Shown here piece by piece: positions 17,359-25,901 of a stretch of DNA of 64,000 nt. A program made the position numbers and the translations under genes. The notes under the pieces are model-generated. The model did no database searches. It saw only the letters and a list, made by a program, of their open reading frames with translations, and was not told the DNA's origin. Position 1 is the first letter of the stretch; each line of letters opens with the position of its first letter. The stretch comes from Veillonella montpellierensis DSM 17217. GTDB lineage: Bacteria > Bacillota > Negativicutes > Veillonellales > Veillonellaceae. The stretch is taken from the NCBI RefSeq assembly GCF_000426745.1, contig NZ_KE384563.1, positions 39,683 through 103,682 on the forward strand, given 5' to 3'.

Positions 17359-19437
17359 ATGCATAAAAGACAATGGTTAGTAGCAGTTATTTTGAGTAGT
17401 ATGGTAGGTGCATGTAGTAGTTTGTCTATGGCTACATCGGAAGGCAATCAACAGGGATTAGTAGAACTAGCACCAAAAGAAGCGGCCCATCATCAGGTAC
17501 AACTTGACAATACGAAGCCCCATACAAGTGACACATCTCATAAAAGTATGGATACCACATCATCTTTACAAGAGGATCACAAACATGGGGTTATGCATGA
17601 TGATTTTGATTTAGCAAAAGTGGGTACCGATATTACGGCTAATAATTTATTTCCCATTGAAGGCTCTGACTTTTCCATGAATGGCTATTCCCTAGGTGAT
17701 GTATATAGAGGGGCTAAAATCGTCAATCAACATGCAGCATTCTTACTTTCAGAGAAAGAAAGAAAGGATGAGGAAACAAAGAAAAAGGACACGATGAATA
17801 CGAATCAGTCCTTAGCGGAGCGATTGGCGGCAAAGCGAGATAAACATGAAGGTCGTAAGGATGGGCATGACAAAGTTACATCTGATACGAATGAACATAC
17901 TGATTCTGTTACGTCAACACAGAAAGAGTTGAAGAATAGTCAAGAAGATAAGGATGGGCATGCAACGGAGGCATCTCGGGTAAATCAGGATGAAAAGTCT
18001 TGCAATAAGGATAAAAAACAGTCACTTGCTAAGACAGCACCGACAAAGATAAAAAGCACTACAGAAGAGAAGACTGTTGATAGGAACGATAGTAGTGAAG
18101 GTCAAGACATAGGCTCTTGCGAGAAAGAGTTGGATCATGATCGCATGCAGCCTAAGGGTAAGGTGGAACCAAGCGTAGATGACAATAAGACGGCTAAGAA
18201 AAAGGAAACATCCCTATCAGGACATCTTGTGTGTGCCGTACCCGCTATGGAAATGATGGAAGAATCGTCTTCAACGATGCATAGTGAAATGAAGAAAGGT
18301 GTAAAGAATATTAGTTCTGGTGAAGATGAGCATGTCCAGCATACAACGGTAAAGGATAAGAAAGTGGCGGATCTCAAGACAGATTCTTCTAAGAAACATA
18401 CACAGTCTACTAATGCAAAGCAAGCTACTAAGCATAGTCATAGTGAAAAACAACAGCCTACGGCAAAGGATGAAGAGAAGGTAAAAGATAGTTTTACCTT
18501 GCCAGAAGGTATTGGTTGGCATGATGTGTTACAGGTTAAGAGTAATGATAATTTTACGACCTATACAATGATAGGCTCTACTATTACTACCTATACAGGG
18601 GTTGAATCAAAGCGGTTTGCTCATCAACGCTTGCGTGGGCAAGGAGCACATTATTTTTATTCAAAGGATGGTACAATTACTAATATCCATGTAGAGCATG
18701 GAGAGGGAACTACTGTACGGGATATCGGTATTGGTAATACACGAGGCGAAACATTGTTTGCCTATGGAGCACCTAATGTGATTTGGCGCGATGCGAATAC
18801 ATCGGATTTGCTATTTCTCTATGAAGGGCATAGTCAGTTTTATGATATACGAAATGATCGTGTCACTCGCGCACCGCGTATGACACAAGATGCGGCTTCG
18901 CAAATGAAAAATAAGAGATATTTGTTATTCACATTCCATGATGATAAAATTAAGGCCATTGATATGATTGATGGGCAAGTGTGGCCACGATTAGGTGCGC
19001 CTAATCTAAGAATGAATCATTTTCAGGCGGGACAATTAACCTCGGAAGATTTTGTATTGCGTGGCTTACAGTTAAATGATACTTTCCATGGTAGTGTAGA
19101 TGGAGAATGGAAAACGAGAGGCACTGTATTTAATTCAGATTTTATTTCCTATCGAGATTACGCAGTAGGCATTGACAAGAAACAATGTATTAATCGCATA
19201 TTTTTAAATGGTAATTCGTCGACCACACGACGTGGAGTAACTATTGGTGACACTAAGTATTTACTATTATATATGTATGGGGAACCAACACATATTGAAA
19301 CGGTAGATGGTGAACATATATATGAATATAAAAATCCATTTGCAAATAATAGTTACTTGTTGTTTACTATAGATAAGAAGGATAAATTTATTAATATGGT
19401 TATGGTATCGGATCGTCCTGCCAGTCGGCTACGATAA
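17359..19437 (+). CDS. Large lipoprotein with charged linker and repeated BamE-like C-terminal motifs
   Basis: Not a family I can name. The N-terminus (MHKRQWLVAVILSSMVGAC) is a lipoprotein signal with the lipobox VGAC, giving acylated Cys19. Residues about 130-375 are a disordered, K/E/D/T/S/H-rich linker. The C-terminal 310 residues contain two related units (about 395-540 and 565-690). Each has a glycine-led motif (GIGNTRGETLFAYGAP; GVTIGDTKYLLLYMYGEP), then an acidic segment and a YLLFT...DMI/MVM strand. The pattern resembles BamE/SmpA-OmlA repeats, but that is my inference. A periplasmic or outer-membrane location is likely. AGAGG precedes the ATG, and it directly follows hypB. Confidence 0.8.
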   Translation: MHKRQWLVAVILSSMVGACSSLSMATSEGNQQGLVELAPKEAAHHQVQLDNTKPHTSDTSHKSMDTTSSLQEDHKHGVMHDDFDLAKVGTDITANNLFPIEGSDFSMNGYSLGDVYRGAKIVNQHAAFLLSEKERKDEETKKKDTMNTNQSLAERLAAKRDKHEGRKDGHDKVTSDTNEHTDSVTSTQKELKNSQEDKDGHATEASRVNQDEKSCNKDKKQSLAKTAPTKIKSTTEEKTVDRNDSSEGQDIGSCEKELDHDRMQPKGKVEPSVDDNKTAKKKETSLSGHLVCAVPAMEMMEESSSTMHSEMKKGVKNISSGEDEHVQHTTVKDKKVADLKTDSSKKHTQSTNAKQATKHSHSEKQQPTAKDEEKVKDSFTLPEGIGWHDVLQVKSNDNFTTYTMIGSTITTYTGVESKRFAHQRLRGQGAHYFYSKDGTITNIHVEHGEGTTVRDIGIGNTRGETLFAYGAPNVIWRDANTSDLLFLYEGHSQFYDIRNDRVTRAPRMTQDAASQMKNKRYLLFTFHDDKIKAIDMIDGQVWPRLGAPNLRMNHFQAGQLTSEDFVLRGLQLNDTFHGSVDGEWKTRGTVFNSDFISYRDYAVGIDKKQCINRIFLNGNSSTTRRGVTIGDTKYLLLYMYGEPTHIETVDGEHIYEYKNPFANNSYLLFTIDKKDKFINMVMVSDRPASRLR

Positions 19438-19468
19438 GATGATACACTTCATTATTAAGGAGGTACCT

Positions 19469-19936
19469 ATGATTTCAGCACAAGATGTAAAAGCAAGATG
19501 GGAATCGATTCAAAATGATGATGAACGTATTTTGTTTGTTGTAGGTGGGCCAGGCAGTGGCAAAAGTAGAATTATTCGCGAGTTAGCAGAACAACGTGGA
19601 TGGAAGTACATGGAAGCAAAACATTTGATTGATGCAGATTTTTTAGAAGTGCCTAGGGAAGAACGGCCTGCATTAGCCGAAGAAAGCATACGTCGTGCTC
19701 TAAATATGAATATTGTAGAAGTAGCGTTAGTGGATGGCATTAATGTTCTTTTTGCACCAATTTTAAATTTAGAACCTATTGAATTGCTCCGTAAACTTAG
19801 TACGACCATTCCTATTGTAGTGGGGTGGCGCGGCCACTTAGAAGGTAATACATTATACTTAGAACATAATGGAAATACGAAATATGCCTCCTTTGAAGTA
19901 CAAAACTTAAATCATATTATTACCATTGATGAATAA
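19469..19936 (+). CDS. BrxF-like P-loop ATPase, isolated from any BREX operon
   Basis: A 155-residue single-domain P-loop protein. Walker A is GGPGSGKS (26-33) and a Walker B-like segment is VALVDGINVLFAP (85-97). LEPIELLRKLS and the closing PIVVGWRGHLEGNTLYLEH then match what I recall of BrxF from BREX type 3 phage-defence systems. None of the usual partners (brxC, pglX, pglZ, brxH, brxA) is nearby; the gene closes a run of hyp and lipoprotein genes. AAGGAGG precedes the ATG at 19469; the open frame begins 10 codons earlier without a site. Alternative: a generic small ATPase with convergent features. Confidence 0.75.
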   Translation: MISAQDVKARWESIQNDDERILFVVGGPGSGKSRIIRELAEQRGWKYMEAKHLIDADFLEVPREERPALAEESIRRALNMNIVEVALVDGINVLFAPILNLEPIELLRKLSTTIPIVVGWRGHLEGNTLYLEHNGNTKYASFEVQNLNHIITIDE

Positions 19937-20111
19937 AGATGGTATATAAAATTTGCATAGATATTGTAACTAAATGTAATAAAATCATTTTTTAGTGGTG
20001 CACAACTACTATTGTTGTATGTGTATAAGGTAATACATATATGATATATATATCATGAAAATGAGTTATGTATCATAGAAAATACTATATAATATGCAGT
20101 ATACAATATAT

Positions 20112-20149
20112 CTGCCTAGTTATAAATCATTATAACTAGGCAGTTTTTT
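20112..20149 (+). terminator. Perfect 14-bp terminator after the BrxF-like gene
   Basis: CTGCCTAGTTATAA (20112-20125) and its exact complement (20130-20143) enclose ATCA and are followed by six T residues. It lies about 175 bases after the stop of the BrxF-like gene and before the cstA promoter. Confidence 0.9.
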
Positions 20150-20234
20150 CTATTCTTTTATGAAAGGTAGATACACTGAAAAAAATAATATATGAAAATA
20201 AATCATAATATAATACCGAAATATGAAATAATGG

Positions 20235-20263
20235 TTGACATATTACAAAATTAAGATTAATAT
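20235..20263 (+). promoter_or_regulatory. SigmaA-type promoter of cstA
   Basis: TTGACA at 20235-20240, a 17-base spacer, and TAATAT at 20258-20263. The predicted start near 20270 gives a leader of about 65 bases before the cstA start codon. The -35 box is a perfect consensus. Confidence 0.7.
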
Positions 20264-20335
20264 TATAACTGTATTAGATTTCAAGAGCATTGGCGTTTGA
20301 AATTCTATAGTACTTGTATGTTGGAGGTGTTATTT

Positions 20336-22168
20336 GTGGTAATGAATGGTATTTATTTAGTCATTGCATCAGCCTGTATCTTGATGTTAGCATATAGGTT
20401 TTATGGTGCATTCTTAGCCGCTAAAGTATTGACATTGGATCAGTATCGTTTGACTCCATCGGTAGTACATAATGATGGACATGATTATGTACCAACGAAT
20501 AAGTGGGTTACCTTTGGTCATCACTTTGCAGCGATTGCTGGAGCAGGGCCATTAGTAGGTCCTGTTATTGCCGCACAATTTGGTTATTTGCCAGGTGCTT
20601 TATGGATTCTTATTGGATCTGTTATGGCTGGCGCGGTGCATGATATGGTTATTTTATTTGCATCAATTCGTTATGATGGTAAATCAATTGCGGACATCGC
20701 TAAAGAAGAAATTAGTAAGCTAGCAGGCTTAGGTGCTATGTTGGCAACGTTGTTCTTGCTTATTATTACCTTAGCAGGGATGGCTGTTGTAGTAGCGAAT
20801 GCATTGCATAATTCTCCATGGGGATTCTTTTCCGTTAGTATGACGATTCCTATTGCTATTTTTATTGGTATTTATTTACGTTGGATTAGACCTGGTAAAA
20901 TTCAAGAAGCTACTATTATTGGCGTGTTACTTATTTTTGCAGCGATTATTTATGGTCCTGTTGTTGCAGAATCTTCCTATGCTTCCTGGTTTACTTATGA
21001 TTTACAAACGATTGAAATTATGTTAGCTGTGTATGGTTTCTTCGCAGCAGCTTTGCCAGTATGGTTATTATTAGCGCCCCGTGATTATCTATCTACGTAC
21101 CTCAAAATTGGTACTATTGGGGCATTAGCATTAGGCATTATCATTGTTATGCCAGTTATACAAATGCCAGCTGTCACTCCGTATATTTATGGTGGCGGCC
21201 CTGTATTGAAAGGCTCTGTATTCCCATTTATCTTTATTACCATTGCGTGTGGTGCTTTATCTGGATTCCATACAGTTATTGCGACAGGTACTACACCTAA
21301 GATGATTACGAATGAAAAAGAAATCTTGCCAATCGGTTATGGTGCTATGTTGACAGAAGGGTTTATTGCTATGATGGCATTAATTGCGGCCACTGCATTA
21401 CATCCGGATGATTATTTTGCGATTAATAGTACAGCAGAATCTTTCAAAGCCTTAGGCTTGCAAGTGCATGAATTGCCAGTATTGTCTCATATGGTAGGCG
21501 AAGATTTGATGCATCGTCCTGGTGGAGCCGTATCATTAGCTGTAGGGATGGCTCACATATTCTCTAAACTTCCTAATATGGAACAATTGATGGGATATTG
21601 GTATCATTTCTGTATTATGTTTGAAGCGTTGTTTATTATGACCTTAATCGATGCAGGGACTCGTGTAGGGCGTTATTTATTACAAGAATTATTGGGGCGT
21701 TTCTATAAACCGCTTGGCAATGTTAATTGGAAACCTGGTGTGTATGGATGTGCCGCTTTAATTTGTCTTACATGGGGATACTTAGTATTGCAAGGTAACA
21801 TTGGTATTATTTGGCCACTATTTGGTGTATCGAATCAATTACTAGGTACTATGACATTAGCTGTTGGTACTACTGTTATTATGCGACTTGGCCATAAACG
21901 TTATGCATGGGTTACTGGTGTGCCATGCGTATTAATGGCAATTGTAGCTATTGCTGCGGACTATGAAAATGTATTTAATAGTTATATTCCAGCAGGTAAG
22001 TGGACATTAGTAGCATTTAGTGTCATTATGTTTATTATGATATTAATCGTTTTAGTAGAAGCTGTTCGTAGTTGGATTCGTTTATCGCGTATACCACAAG
22101 ACTACAGAACACAAGAAGAAATTGAAGCTGAAACATTAAAACAATTACATGCACAACAAAATGCATAA
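20336..22168 (+). CDS. cstA: CstA-family carbon starvation protein (pyruvate/peptide transporter)
   Basis: Polytopic inner-membrane transporter. CstA family members are known as pyruvate and peptide transporters. The N-terminal motif YVPTNKWVTFGHHFAAIAGAGPLVGPVIAAQFG is diagnostic, and many hydrophobic helices follow. The product is about 610 residues, close to the shorter Firmicute CstA/YjiY forms. I choose GTG 20336 since GGAGGTG lies 6 bases upstream; ATG 20342 is possible. It has its own promoter and is flanked by terminators, so it is a single-gene unit. In a lactate-using anaerobe pyruvate exchange is a plausible role, but substrate cannot be read from sequence. Confidence 0.92.
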   Translation: MVMNGIYLVIASACILMLAYRFYGAFLAAKVLTLDQYRLTPSVVHNDGHDYVPTNKWVTFGHHFAAIAGAGPLVGPVIAAQFGYLPGALWILIGSVMAGAVHDMVILFASIRYDGKSIADIAKEEISKLAGLGAMLATLFLLIITLAGMAVVVANALHNSPWGFFSVSMTIPIAIFIGIYLRWIRPGKIQEATIIGVLLIFAAIIYGPVVAESSYASWFTYDLQTIEIMLAVYGFFAAALPVWLLLAPRDYLSTYLKIGTIGALALGIIIVMPVIQMPAVTPYIYGGGPVLKGSVFPFIFITIACGALSGFHTVIATGTTPKMITNEKEILPIGYGAMLTEGFIAMMALIAATALHPDDYFAINSTAESFKALGLQVHELPVLSHMVGEDLMHRPGGAVSLAVGMAHIFSKLPNMEQLMGYWYHFCIMFEALFIMTLIDAGTRVGRYLLQELLGRFYKPLGNVNWKPGVYGCAALICLTWGYLVLQGNIGIIWPLFGVSNQLLGTMTLAVGTTVIMRLGHKRYAWVTGVPCVLMAIVAIAADYENVFNSYIPAGKWTLVAFSVIMFIMILIVLVEAVRSWIRLSRIPQDYRTQEEIEAETLKQLHAQQNA

Positions 22169-22298
22169 TACATTATAAACATCTATACCAGCTATACGTA
22201 TAAGTAGTAACTTAGATACGTGGCTAGGCGAATGCCTAGTAGAACTACATATCTATACGTATAAGTAGTCATGTAGTATAGGATGAAAGTAAAAGATT

Positions 22299-22334
22299 AG
22301 CAAGTAGCAACTATATAGTTGCTACTTGCTTTTT
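22299..22334 (+). terminator. Intrinsic terminator of cstA
   Basis: AGCAAGTAGCAACTA and its complement form a near-continuous palindrome followed by TTTT. It ends the rightward cstA transcript about 130 bases after its stop. Confidence 0.85.
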
Positions 22335-22627
22335 ATCCTTGTATGAAAATAGATGCACCCTAGTTAAACTAGGGTGGGAGTAAAAACTTTAGAGAATAAG
22401 ACATAGATCGTGATAGGCTTGGATGCTATAGGCTCCAAGCCTATAGTACTTCTGATTGTTATAGTGATTGTAACGATACTATACATAAAAGTATCATAGG
22501 AGTGTAATTAATTACGTAACATAGTAGCCTTATGATACTAGGAAATAGGTTAGCTAGTTATGATAGTCAATGTAACATAAGATGGTGTACATGATACAAT
22601 ACATGGTCACCGTGTAGGTCTAGCGCA

Positions 22628-22672
22628 CAAAAAAGTAGCAGATAGCTGATTATAGTATCAACTATCTGCTAC
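22628..22672 (-). terminator. Intrinsic terminator of lldP (minus strand)
   Basis: GTAGCAGATAG (22635-22645) and CTATCTGCTAC (22662-22672) form an 11-bp stem. Read on the minus strand the second arm is followed by a run of T, correct for ending the leftward lldP transcript about 55 bases after its stop. Confidence 0.85.
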
Positions 22673-22724
22673 CGTTAGCAGTTATGAATCATTTAGTATA
22701 GTTTATCTGTTCTTTATGTATTAC

Positions 22725-24353
22725 TTATAGAAGAATGTCATAAAGCTGGAATACTAATTGTAGACCAAAGTAGGAAATTAATCCATCAGCAATTAAGAAT
22801 AGTAAGAAGTATCCTACTACAGCTTGCATGATAGAACTTGCTTCGATGGATTTGTTTAGTTTGTCGGCTTCACTAGCATTCACGTTGTTTTCCTTAACAA
22901 ATGCGGCAAGTGCAGGTCCCACAGCGCCAATTGCGATAGCAATGGATTGAGGAGAGAACATTTTGCCGATGCCGGCAGCACCAGAGTTAATACCTGCTAA
23001 CCAAAGTGCTAAATGTGGATGTGATGGATCTAATTGAGCAGCAGCGGCTATTTGTAGTGGTCCAAATAGTACATTGGCATTTGTACCAGAACCTGTTAAG
23101 AACGCACCTAAGGCACCAACTACAGGAGCAAACGCTGGATACAAGGAGCCTGTAGCAGCAACTAAGGCATTCGCAATATCGATAGTCATACCGCTATATG
23201 TCATTAATTTTGCAGTAATAACAACGGCGATAATAGTAATATATGTGAATTTTAATCCTTTGAAAGTATTTCCTAATACATTAAATATTTCACTTGCTTT
23301 TGCTTTTTGTACGAAACCACCGATGAAAGCAGAAATAAAAATCATAATACCAGGAGTGGCAATCCAAACGAATGTGTAAGGTTTAGCTCCTTCACCTTGA
23401 TAGATTGGCACAGATGTTTTAATGGAAGCTAAAGGTCCATTGATAGCTGGAATTAATTTTGATGTACATAATAACAATAAGAAAATTAAAATAAATGGGC
23501 AAGTAGCAATTAACCCTTCTTTGAAGGAAATTTTTGTTGTAGGTGCTTCTACTTGGTATTCAGGTTCATTGTTAGGCATAATTTTGGCCATAATAATGAT
23601 GATAGCCATGATTATGATGGAAGAACCGATAACAGATAATTCAGGGCCCATGAATTTATTAATAAGTAATTGAGGAATAGCTAATGCAAAACCACATAGT
23701 AAAGTGATAGTAAATACGCCTTTAATAGCGCGGATACCACCAGCGATAATAGCTACAATAAAGAATGGGGTAATTACATTTAGAATAAATAATTGAGCGG
23801 AAATGAATGTACCTAAATGTAATGGATCAAGTGTTGTCAAAGCAGCTAATGTAGTTGTTGGAATACCGATAGAACCATATGTTGTTGGCACAGAGTTAGC
23901 AACTAAGCAAGCTACAATAGATTTTAATGGATTGAATCCAACAGCGACCATCATAGCTGCAGGAATAGCTACAGCGGTACCAAAACCAGCCATACCTTCC
24001 ATAAAGTTACCGAAACCCCACACTAATAACAATGCGAGAACACGTTTGTCGGAAGTTACAGAAGAAAGCATAGTTTTTATAGTTTCCATAGCTTTCGTAT
24101 GCACTACTAGGTTATAGGCAAAAATAGCAGCAGTAATAACTAGTAGAATAGGCCAAATGGCAAGCGCGGCACCTTCAGCTGCACCTGATAGCATGATAGC
24201 AGGACTTTTGTCATAAAATGAAGGTATTATAGCAATAATGAATGATACGATAGCAGCGATAGAACAAGCTTTCCATGCAGGAATTTTTAATATAGCCAGT
24301 GCTAACACTAACCAGATGATAGGTATAAGTGCAATTAATACCATAAGTGACAT
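22725..24353 (-). CDS. lldP: L-lactate permease
   Basis: Inner-membrane lactate/proton symporter of the LctP family, 542 residues with about 13 hydrophobic helices. Family motifs are present: WGFGNFMEGMAGFGTAVAIPAAMMVAVGFNP near residue 115, SVPTTYGSIGIPTTTLA, and GAFLTGSGTNANVLFGPLQ near 415. The start codon follows a GGGTGAATT site on the minus strand. The upstream gene on the same strand is a type-2 malate/lactate dehydrogenase, so uptake and oxidation of lactate are linked. A 414-base gap with a hairpin lies between them, so lldP probably also has its own promoter. Confidence 0.96.
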   Translation of the reverse strand: MSLMVLIALIPIIWLVLALAILKIPAWKACSIAAIVSFIIAIIPSFYDKSPAIMLSGAAEGAALAIWPILLVITAAIFAYNLVVHTKAMETIKTMLSSVTSDKRVLALLLVWGFGNFMEGMAGFGTAVAIPAAMMVAVGFNPLKSIVACLVANSVPTTYGSIGIPTTTLAALTTLDPLHLGTFISAQLFILNVITPFFIVAIIAGGIRAIKGVFTITLLCGFALAIPQLLINKFMGPELSVIGSSIIIMAIIIIMAKIMPNNEPEYQVEAPTTKISFKEGLIATCPFILIFLLLLCTSKLIPAINGPLASIKTSVPIYQGEGAKPYTFVWIATPGIMIFISAFIGGFVQKAKASEIFNVLGNTFKGLKFTYITIIAVVITAKLMTYSGMTIDIANALVAATGSLYPAFAPVVGALGAFLTGSGTNANVLFGPLQIAAAAQLDPSHPHLALWLAGINSGAAGIGKMFSPQSIAIAIGAVGPALAAFVKENNVNASEADKLNKSIEASSIMQAVVGYFLLFLIADGLISYFGLQLVFQLYDILL

Positions 24354-24767
24354 GATAATTCACCCTTTCCATAATAAATATAAACTTTTATATATACGAT
24401 ATATTAGATTTGCTTTGTGAATTACTTTAAGGCTATAGACATATTTGTATAGGCACATAATAATAGCAGTAGGTATAATACGCATGATACATACTATACC
24501 TCTAAATAATTGATGGACTATAGCAAAAAAAGTTATCACTGTGAGTAAAAAAAATTTAACTATAGATACAGTTTATAATTAAATAAAAGTTATTATATTA
24601 TTGATTCCTATAGTTAGTAATATTTTACACGATACTAACATAACATAAATGAGAATAATAAGGGGAAATAAACCTGAGTTTATTTCCCCTGTTTGGTATA
24701 TAATACTCGTTTATTAGAAGTATACTCAGATAATAGCTGAATTTATGACTTCTGCTATCGTATAGTA
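24354..24767. other. Spacer between the lactate dehydrogenase-like gene and lldP
   Basis: No gene. A 12-bp hairpin lies at 24662-24689, and a 13-base motif shared with the upstream region of the dehydrogenase gene lies at 24571-24583. The lldP promoter should be in the right half, read on the minus strand. Confidence 0.45.
24662..24689 (-). terminator. Hairpin after the Ldh2-family gene
   Basis: GGGGAAATAAAC and GTTTATTTCCCC form a perfect 12-bp stem with a 4-base loop about 80 bases downstream of the leftward dehydrogenase gene. The minus-strand tail is TTATT, a weak U-tract, so it may be a partial terminator that allows read-through to lldP. Confidence 0.6.
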
Positions 24768-25901
24768 TTAGTAGTTACCTTTAAACATTGTTTGAGGTGC
24801 TTTTGGTACATAATCACCAAAGTATGATTTAAAGTCTAAGCCTAATTCATTGCAAAGATCTTGAACTTCTACCATTGTACCTTCGATAATTGGCACACCT
24901 TCTTTAAGAACGCGAGCTACAGATTCATGTTCTTTTTCACCATGAGTGTAGATACGAGGTTGACCGTCAGCTTTAGGAGCATCACGAAGTTCTTGTAAGA
25001 ATGTGCTGAAATGAGCTTTGATTTCAGCAGGGTCACCAAAGAATGCTGGGTTGATAGCCATGAAACCATGACAAATGTTGGAACGACCATCTTTCATACA
25101 TTTATTGGATGTACCACCTTGAGAAAGAATGGAAGCGAATAATTCGGCAATCATACCGTTACCATAACCTTTATGGGAACCAGAGATTTCAGTAGCTCCG
25201 CCTAAAGGTAAGATACCGCCACCTTCATGACGAGAAATGTTGCCTAATACTTCAGCTGCATTAGTAGAAGGAACACCTTCTTTATTTACAGCCCAACCAT
25301 CTGGAGTAGCTTTACCCATTTTGTTGTACATTTCTAATTTACCGCGAGTTACTACAGTTGTAGAGCAGTCAAAGAAGAAATCTACTGGATCAGCAGGTAC
25401 AGTCCAAGCAAGTGGGTTAGAACCTAACATAGCTTTACGTGCATAAGTTGGAACCATGATTGCTTCGGAGTTAGTACAAGAGAAACCAATCAAGCCTTGG
25501 TCACTTGCCATTTTAGCGTAGTAACCAGCGATACCATAGTGGTTGGAATTACGAACAGAAACGATACCAACACCGGATTTTTTAGCTTTTTCGATAGCCA
25601 TTTCCATAGCTTTGTGACCGATAAGTTGACCCATGCCATCTTCACCGTCGATAACTGCAGAAATTGGAGTTTCGAAAACTACTTTGCCTTTAGAGGCGAT
25701 TTTAATCAAGCCAGAAGTAATACCTTTGTGGTAACGAACCATACGTTGCATACCATGGGATTGAATACCAAATAAGTCGGAAGTTAGAAGTACATCTTGA
25801 ATGATGTCAGCTTCTTTTTCAGTGAAACCGAATTTTTGGAATGCATCCATGGAAAGTTTTTTTAGAGTTTCATAAGGAAAATAAACGATATTTCCAGCCA
25901 T
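24768..25901 (-). CDS. Ldh2/YlbC-family malate/L-lactate dehydrogenase
   Basis: Type-2 malate/lactate dehydrogenase (Ldh_2 family, NAD(P)-dependent, not the Rossmann-fold LDH/MDH). Typical segments are TSDLFGIQSHGMQRMVRYH (conserved SHG), NSNHYGIAGYYAKMA, MLGSNPLAWTVPA and GSHKGYGNGMIAELF. The 377 residues are slightly longer than the usual 330-360. The ATG at 25901 follows AGAGGTT; a TTG two codons upstream is in frame but less likely. It sits upstream of lldP on the same strand, pointing to lactate. Malate is equally possible, and a transhydrogenase reaction between the two is an attractive inference for this genus. Soluble, cytoplasmic. Confidence 0.88.
   Translation of the reverse strand: MAGNIVYFPYETLKKLSMDAFQKFGFTEKEADIIQDVLLTSDLFGIQSHGMQRMVRYHKGITSGLIKIASKGKVVFETPISAVIDGEDGMGQLIGHKAMEMAIEKAKKSGVGIVSVRNSNHYGIAGYYAKMASDQGLIGFSCTNSEAIMVPTYARKAMLGSNPLAWTVPADPVDFFFDCSTTVVTRGKLEMYNKMGKATPDGWAVNKEGVPSTNAAEVLGNISRHEGGGILPLGGATEISGSHKGYGNGMIAELFASILSQGGTSNKCMKDGRSNICHGFMAINPAFFGDPAEIKAHFSTFLQELRDAPKADGQPRIYTHGEKEHESVARVLKEGVPIIEGTMVEVQDLCNELGLDFKSYFGDYVPKAPQTMFKGNY

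Larger units (their letters stand above)
22169..22724. other. Gene-free convergent region crowded with inverted repeats
   Basis: The region between the ends of cstA and lldP has no coding frame. It contains a 17-bp direct repeat (CTATACGTATAAGTAGT at 22192 and 22253), hairpins CTAGGC/GCCTAG (about 22223-22240), CACCCTAG/CTAGGGTG (about 22356-22376) and ATAGGCTTGGA/TCCAAGCCTAT (about 22413-22445), a palindrome GTAATTAATTAC (about 22504), and the two terminators listed separately. Confidence 0.6.

Noticed and set aside
23074-24117. Several plus-strand frames of 80-100 codons within lldP
   Set aside because: Antisense shadows of a long membrane protein gene with biased codons.
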